Positions 60,121 to 64,000 of a DNA stretch of 64,000 bases are shown one piece after another (within the stretch, counting starts at the first letter, position 1; each line of letters starts with the position of its first letter). This stretch comes from Dimorphilus gyrociliatus (Eukaryota > Annelida > Polychaeta > Dinophilidae): the NCBI GenBank assembly GCA_904063045.1, contig CAJFCJ010000014.1, positions 1,547,643 to 1,611,642 on the forward strand, read 5' to 3'. The position numbers and the translations under genes are program-made. The notes under the pieces were generated by a model. It did no database searches. It was not told the origin of the DNA and was given only the letters and a program-made list of their open reading frames with translations.

Positions 60121-61459
60121 GGAGATTTTCTCTTAGAATTGGTTAGGTTAATATAGTATATTAATGCAGTAAAGAAGTATATCGCCGAAATTTGGCAGCG
60201 AGCCAAATTATCACGTCATCAATATCGTTACATTTAGTATAATTTTAAACCAACTGCTCTTACCCCGTTATGTTTTTCTTGTGGACATGTATTACTTATA
60301 ATCATCGTTGTTATTACCAGTGTAGACTTTAAAACTAAATATACTGTACTTATAAGTCAATGACATATTGATGACTTATGTGTGCAACCCGCTCAACAAG
60401 TAGAGTAATTATAAGTAAGTATAGGTAATACAATACTGTAATGACAAATTGGAAGAATAGAGAAGAACATTTGAAGAATCGAATGTTCAAATTAGAGTTG
60501 AGATGACAAGAACATTCGAAGAATCGAATTCTAAGAATAGAGCTGCAATGGAAACAAAGTTGGAACAACTCTTTCAACTGGTCAACTCCATTAAGCCCAG
60601 CTCTTTCAAAACCAGGAAGTCAAAAGCTCTTCAAAACAACTCGATCATAGAATCAAAAAACTAAGAAATAATAAAGCTAGTCCAGCTGAAAGGTTTGAAG
60701 GCACCAATTTTCGGAATTTCCGTGAGAACATCACTGCTCCACTGTTGGAAACTGACATAGATGACTCAGAAGAGTGTCAGATTCTAAAGAAATGGTCATG
60801 AGAGGAGACAATGTGCCACAAGTATCATGATATGGCAAATAGTAGAGACAGTAAATAAAAGTTGTTAAGTTTCGTCAGAACTTTAGATTTTGTCTATGGC
60901 AACACTGCTCTACTCTGAGGTAATATGGTGCAACAAATCTTGGACAAAACGGTTGTGTTCCAACCTCAGAAGGTCGCCGATTGGATCTAGTTTAAGTCAT
61001 TTCTTGCATTGTTGAACTTGCCAAATTATGAAGGGCGCCCTCAATTTGAAAAGCATAGACAGTTCTCAAAGAGACTGCCCTTTGACGCTCGATCCCAAGT
61101 CATAAACTCAACTAATAAATATCTGGACAATTTTGGTTCAGCTGTATAAGAGATAGGTCATTATGTATCAAAGGTCATTAAAAGGATTGAAAGGGGATCG
61201 TATGTATGTGAAGATACAGAAACAGGCATCATGGCTTCCAACATGGCCATACCCAATAGCACATTCGTGAGGCAGAGCCCCCTCCCTAAGACCATAGACC
61301 CTTGGCACATGTCAAACTGAAAAATAAGGCGAAGTCTCAAGCTTCGAGCAAAGAATACAGATGTCTGTGTGATGAAAATCACATATGTTTAGTCTATTGC
61401 CTGACTTACATCAATTTTGATGTGAAAGGAAGATAGAGGATGGTCCAAAGGCTAAACAG

Positions 61460-61912
61460 ATGCCAGAACTGCCTACAAGGAGGCATTCAAGTGAAAAAGG
61501 TCTGTCAAAATTCAATTGCAAAAAATGCAATGGAGAAGCAGTGTCCCTGATCAGCAGACAATATCTAGAAACTATATCTTACAACTCAGTAGCTGAAAAT
61601 TGTTGCCGAATCGATAATAATGAGTTCCAAACAATAGCTACAAAAAATGTCAAAATCATATTCCCAAAATTGGGGTGTAAATATGACATCAATGCTTATT
61701 TGGTAGATTCATTATTTACCATACCCAAACAACCCACTATAAAAATCAACTCGCTGTACACTGAACCACCACTTCCAAGCAATAGAATAGATCTACATAT
61801 CGGACATAGCCTAAGTCAAGATAGATCACATGCCCATCTCGGTCCTATAAAACTATATACAACCAAGGACTATACCTTCGTATTGGACCTTCCCTCTCCC
61901 TTTCAAATATGA
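61460..61912 (+). pseudogene. BEL/Pao protease/DUF1758-like fragment
   Basis: 150-codon open fragment of the pol polyprotein ahead of the RT. It includes DLHIGHSLSQDRSHA, similar in position to the conserved D-x-L-I-G segment of BEL/Pao DUF1758. The protease DTGA motif was not found. Ends at a TGA. Confidence 0.5.
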
Positions 61913-61941
61913 TCTGAATGTATTAACAAACAATTACGTCA

Positions 61942-62764
61942 GTGCAAGAAATAGATTTCAGGCTATTCGTCGGAAACCCATTTATAATGAAGAAGATAGG
62001 AATTCAATCCCTATTCAATAATAATTATGCTTGGCGAGTGTCACACAATGAAGTTAAGATTTACTTGCCTCATCATGGCGTATCTAATCTGAACAAGAAA
62101 ACAATAAGAATAGTCTTTGACAGCGCCGCAAAATACAAGATCTATTCCCTGAATTATACACTTCTCACGGGACCTTCCTTACTGTCAAACCAAGCTTACA
62201 TCCTTACATTATGGCGAACCCAACCCTATTTCATACTCGCAGACATCCATCAAACAGATGTTTATGAACATATGTGTAGACATAAAACACCAACCCTACT
62301 TCAGTTTCATGTACAAAGACCCTAAAAAGGACAATAATATTTTATCTGCCGTCATGACACATCATATATTCGGTGCAGCTAGTTCCCCGTTCATTACTTG
62401 TACAGCATTAAATGCCACAATTAAACAAGCAGTCTCATTGAATAGTGAAGAAAAGAAGATTATCTTGAAATCCTTCTACATGGACAACCTTATCTTGGTA
62501 GGAGACAATGAGAGACAACTTGAAAATTTAGCCTTCCATCTGCACCAAGAGCTGGCAGCCAAAGGCCTACCCCTAATCAAATACACCACCAACAATGAGT
62601 GGATAAGTACTCATTTCATCTTGAACATCAAGCTCATTCAAGAACCCGTCAAGGTCCTAGGAGTGACATACCAAATCGAGCACCTGAACAACACAAAAAA
62701 AACATCTTTTTTTATTCTCTCATCACGAAAATCTATGATATTATGGGATTCATCGAACCAATAA
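61942..62764 (+). pseudogene. BEL/Pao reverse transcriptase, frameshifted
   Basis: Two overlapping open segments (61942-62325 and 62258-62764) carry successive RT blocks, so at least one frameshift lies near 62.26-62.33 kb and another near 62.7 kb. Catalytic motif is YMDN in place of Y-x-D-D. Confidence 0.8.
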
Positions 62765-63189
62765 AGTTACAGGCAAAAATCCTGATAACCTAGTTTCATG
62801 GTCTTAATTGGGATGATACATGTCAAGATCAAGAAAGCCTCATAAAGGTACTGAAGGACATATCAGGCTCAATCTCGAGATACATACCACCTCCTGAAAA
62901 TATACATATCTATGCCGACGCCTCAGATATCGCCTATGGTGTGGCAGTATATGGCGTCCACGCCGGAAAGGGCTATCTTTTGGCTTCATCTTCCCGCCTT
63001 TTCTCCTTGCCAAGGTCATCAATCCCACAAGCAAAATTGACATTGCAGTCAATATCTGCTCCATGGAATTCACATTCGAAATATTGGGATAATGGAGTAA
63101 AATGAGATGGACCCTGGCGTGGCTGTTAAGATTTAAATCAAACACGCTGTCCCCCGATCCTGTGATAGAGTAAAAAAATCGAAGCAGCC

Positions 63190-64000
63190 GAGCAACAATT
63201 ATTCAAACTTGTTCAGACCACTATGCCAATAAACAAATTAATGGATCTGTACTCGCTGCTGGAGGACAAAAATGGCGTCTACATCACGATGGGAAGGCTA
63301 GATGACACAACCGAAAAGAAAAAAGTTATAGTCTATGCTCGTCATCCTATAATCAGTAAGCTGATATACTATACGCATCACGAGATGAAACATGTCTCAT
63401 TAAGAGCCATTTTGGCAAACTTAGTCAATAAATTAAATCTTCTATATGCAATGTCAGGGCTCACGAGTGTTTTAAAAAGGTTTAAATTGTGCACTTCGAG
63501 GAATCACAAGAAACTGGTCCTACAAATGGTTAATTTACCAGAGCCCCGAACTGGAGAGTTTACCAATCTGTTTGAAAACATCACCATGGATTTTACCGGA
63601 CCTATATGCAAAACTATGGAGGGAAACAAAGTTTACCTACTCGTCACCTCTTTCTTGAGATCTAGAGCAGTACAAATTCTACCTACCACTTCCCTCTCAA
63701 CGAAGGTACTAATGACAGAGATCCAAATATTTATGAACAACTGGAGCTGGCCCAAGTCGATCATTTCAGACTCAGCTACAACCTTCAAAAAACTGTCCAA
63801 ATTAATCAACAATCACTACAAAAAACAATCTAAAGTGAAACACATTCTTAGGAAATTTAATTCCCCTCATTCCACTCACAAAATGGAAGTTGTCGAGAGG
63901 ATCATCGGATTAATCAAACCAATGATACAACCGAAAAAAGAAAGAATACCTGCCTCGATTGGGACACTATACATCTCACAATCTCGGCCATCGAGAACCT
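63190..64000 (+). pseudogene. BEL/Pao integrase region, truncated by the window end
   Basis: Reads HHEMKHVSLRAILANLVNKL (zinc-binding-like part, cysteines mostly lost), then the DDE core with NITMDFTGPICK, SRAVQILPTTSLSTK, SIISDSATTFK and later MEVVERIIGLIK. The frame stays open over most of this part. Confidence 0.75.

Larger units (their letters stand above)
57584..60164 (+). repeat. Tandem segmental duplication, unit 2
   Basis: Second copy of the 2.6 kb unit. Similarity to unit 1 stops at about 60164, where retrotransposon sequence begins. Confidence 0.92.
60165..64000 (+). mobile_element. BEL/Pao LTR retrotransposon, degenerate, runs off the window
   Basis: Starts where the Ig copy similarity ends. 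A leader-like TTTGGCAGCGAGCC sits only about 30 nt in, so a full 5' LTR is missing or not recognised. Then: broken gag-like fragments (60.4-61.1 kb); an aspartic-protease/DUF1758-like region (61460-61912); reverse transcriptase (61942-62764) with the BEL-type motif HHGVSNLNKKTIRIVFDSAA, an FGAASSPF block and FYMDNL; RNase H (IYADASDIAYGVAVY, about 62.9 kb); and integrase (63.2-64 kb: MDFTGP, ISDSATTF and a downstream KMEVVERII). Order PR-RT-RH-IN and the RT signature place it in BEL/Pao rather than Ty3/Gypsy. Several frameshifts and stops separate the parts and the RT active-site second Asp is Asn, so it is inactive. The 3' end is beyond the window. Confidence 0.88.

Noticed and set aside
62840-63145. 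Minus-strand ORF in the retroelement
   Set aside because: Antisense to the RNase H region of the BEL/Pao pol gene.
60165-64000. Ty3/Gypsy assignment for the retroelement
   Set aside because: The leader resembles Gypsy leaders, but the RT signature HHGV...RIVFDSAA and the integrase spacing fit BEL/Pao.

Overview
The window is nuclear DNA of a small-bodied, compact-genome animal. Genes are split by many short GT-AG introns (often 53-70 nt), the DNA is AT-rich with AT and GA microsatellites, and the gene set is metazoan: nucleoporin, heparan sulfate sulfotransferase, collagen prolyl hydroxylase, DEG/ENaC channel, neuropeptide GPCR, KCTD, IER and Ig proteins. Intron size and the tandem three-domain gelsolin-like genes point to a lophotrochozoan, plausibly a miniaturised annelid. 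That placement is inference; no species can be read from the sequence alone.

Layout. 1-0.6 kb (+): 3' part of an APH-fold kinase gene. 2.4-3.0 kb (+): MBF1/EDF1. 3.15-3.68 kb (-): acyl-CoA-binding protein. 3.98-7.80 kb (+): a mitochondrial seryl-tRNA synthetase-like protein with eroded catalytic motifs. 10.2-11.3 kb (+): intronless allatostatin-A/galanin-type GPCR. 12.66-13.5 kb (-): unknown protein. 13.78-15.26 kb (-): KCTD1/15. 17.35-17.93 kb (+): IER2/IER5-type immediate early gene. 18.6-20.83 kb (+): DEG/ENaC channel. 21.71-22.47 kb (-): bHLH factor. 23.2-27.26 kb (+): prolyl 4-hydroxylase alpha. 27.75-29.1 kb or further (-): HS2ST. 32.21-40.16 kb (+): NUP188. 40.9-41.64 kb (+): sesquipedalian/PHETA. 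42.5-51.8 kb (-): three tandem gelsolin-like genes. 53.5-60.1 kb (+): two near-identical Ig-superfamily genes, the second cut off by a degenerate BEL/Pao retrotransposon that fills 60.17 kb to the window end.

The strongest findings concern splicing and a repeated motif. The P4HA gene carries three successive pairs of homologous, equal-length exons (71/71, 100/100 and 63/63 nt), enough for up to eight isoforms of one enzyme. A gelsolin-like gene carries three homologous 128-nt exons in a row that look mutually exclusive, while its two neighbours carry one copy each. A CTCF-like 9-mer, AGATGGCGC, recurs far above chance, mostly between genes and in both orientations.

Exon structures were derived by hand from splice signals and reading-frame continuity. 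Where the phases of successive exons agree and totals divide by three, the models are strong. The HS2ST 5' end, the unknown gene at 12.7 kb and the middle of the Ig genes are less certain.
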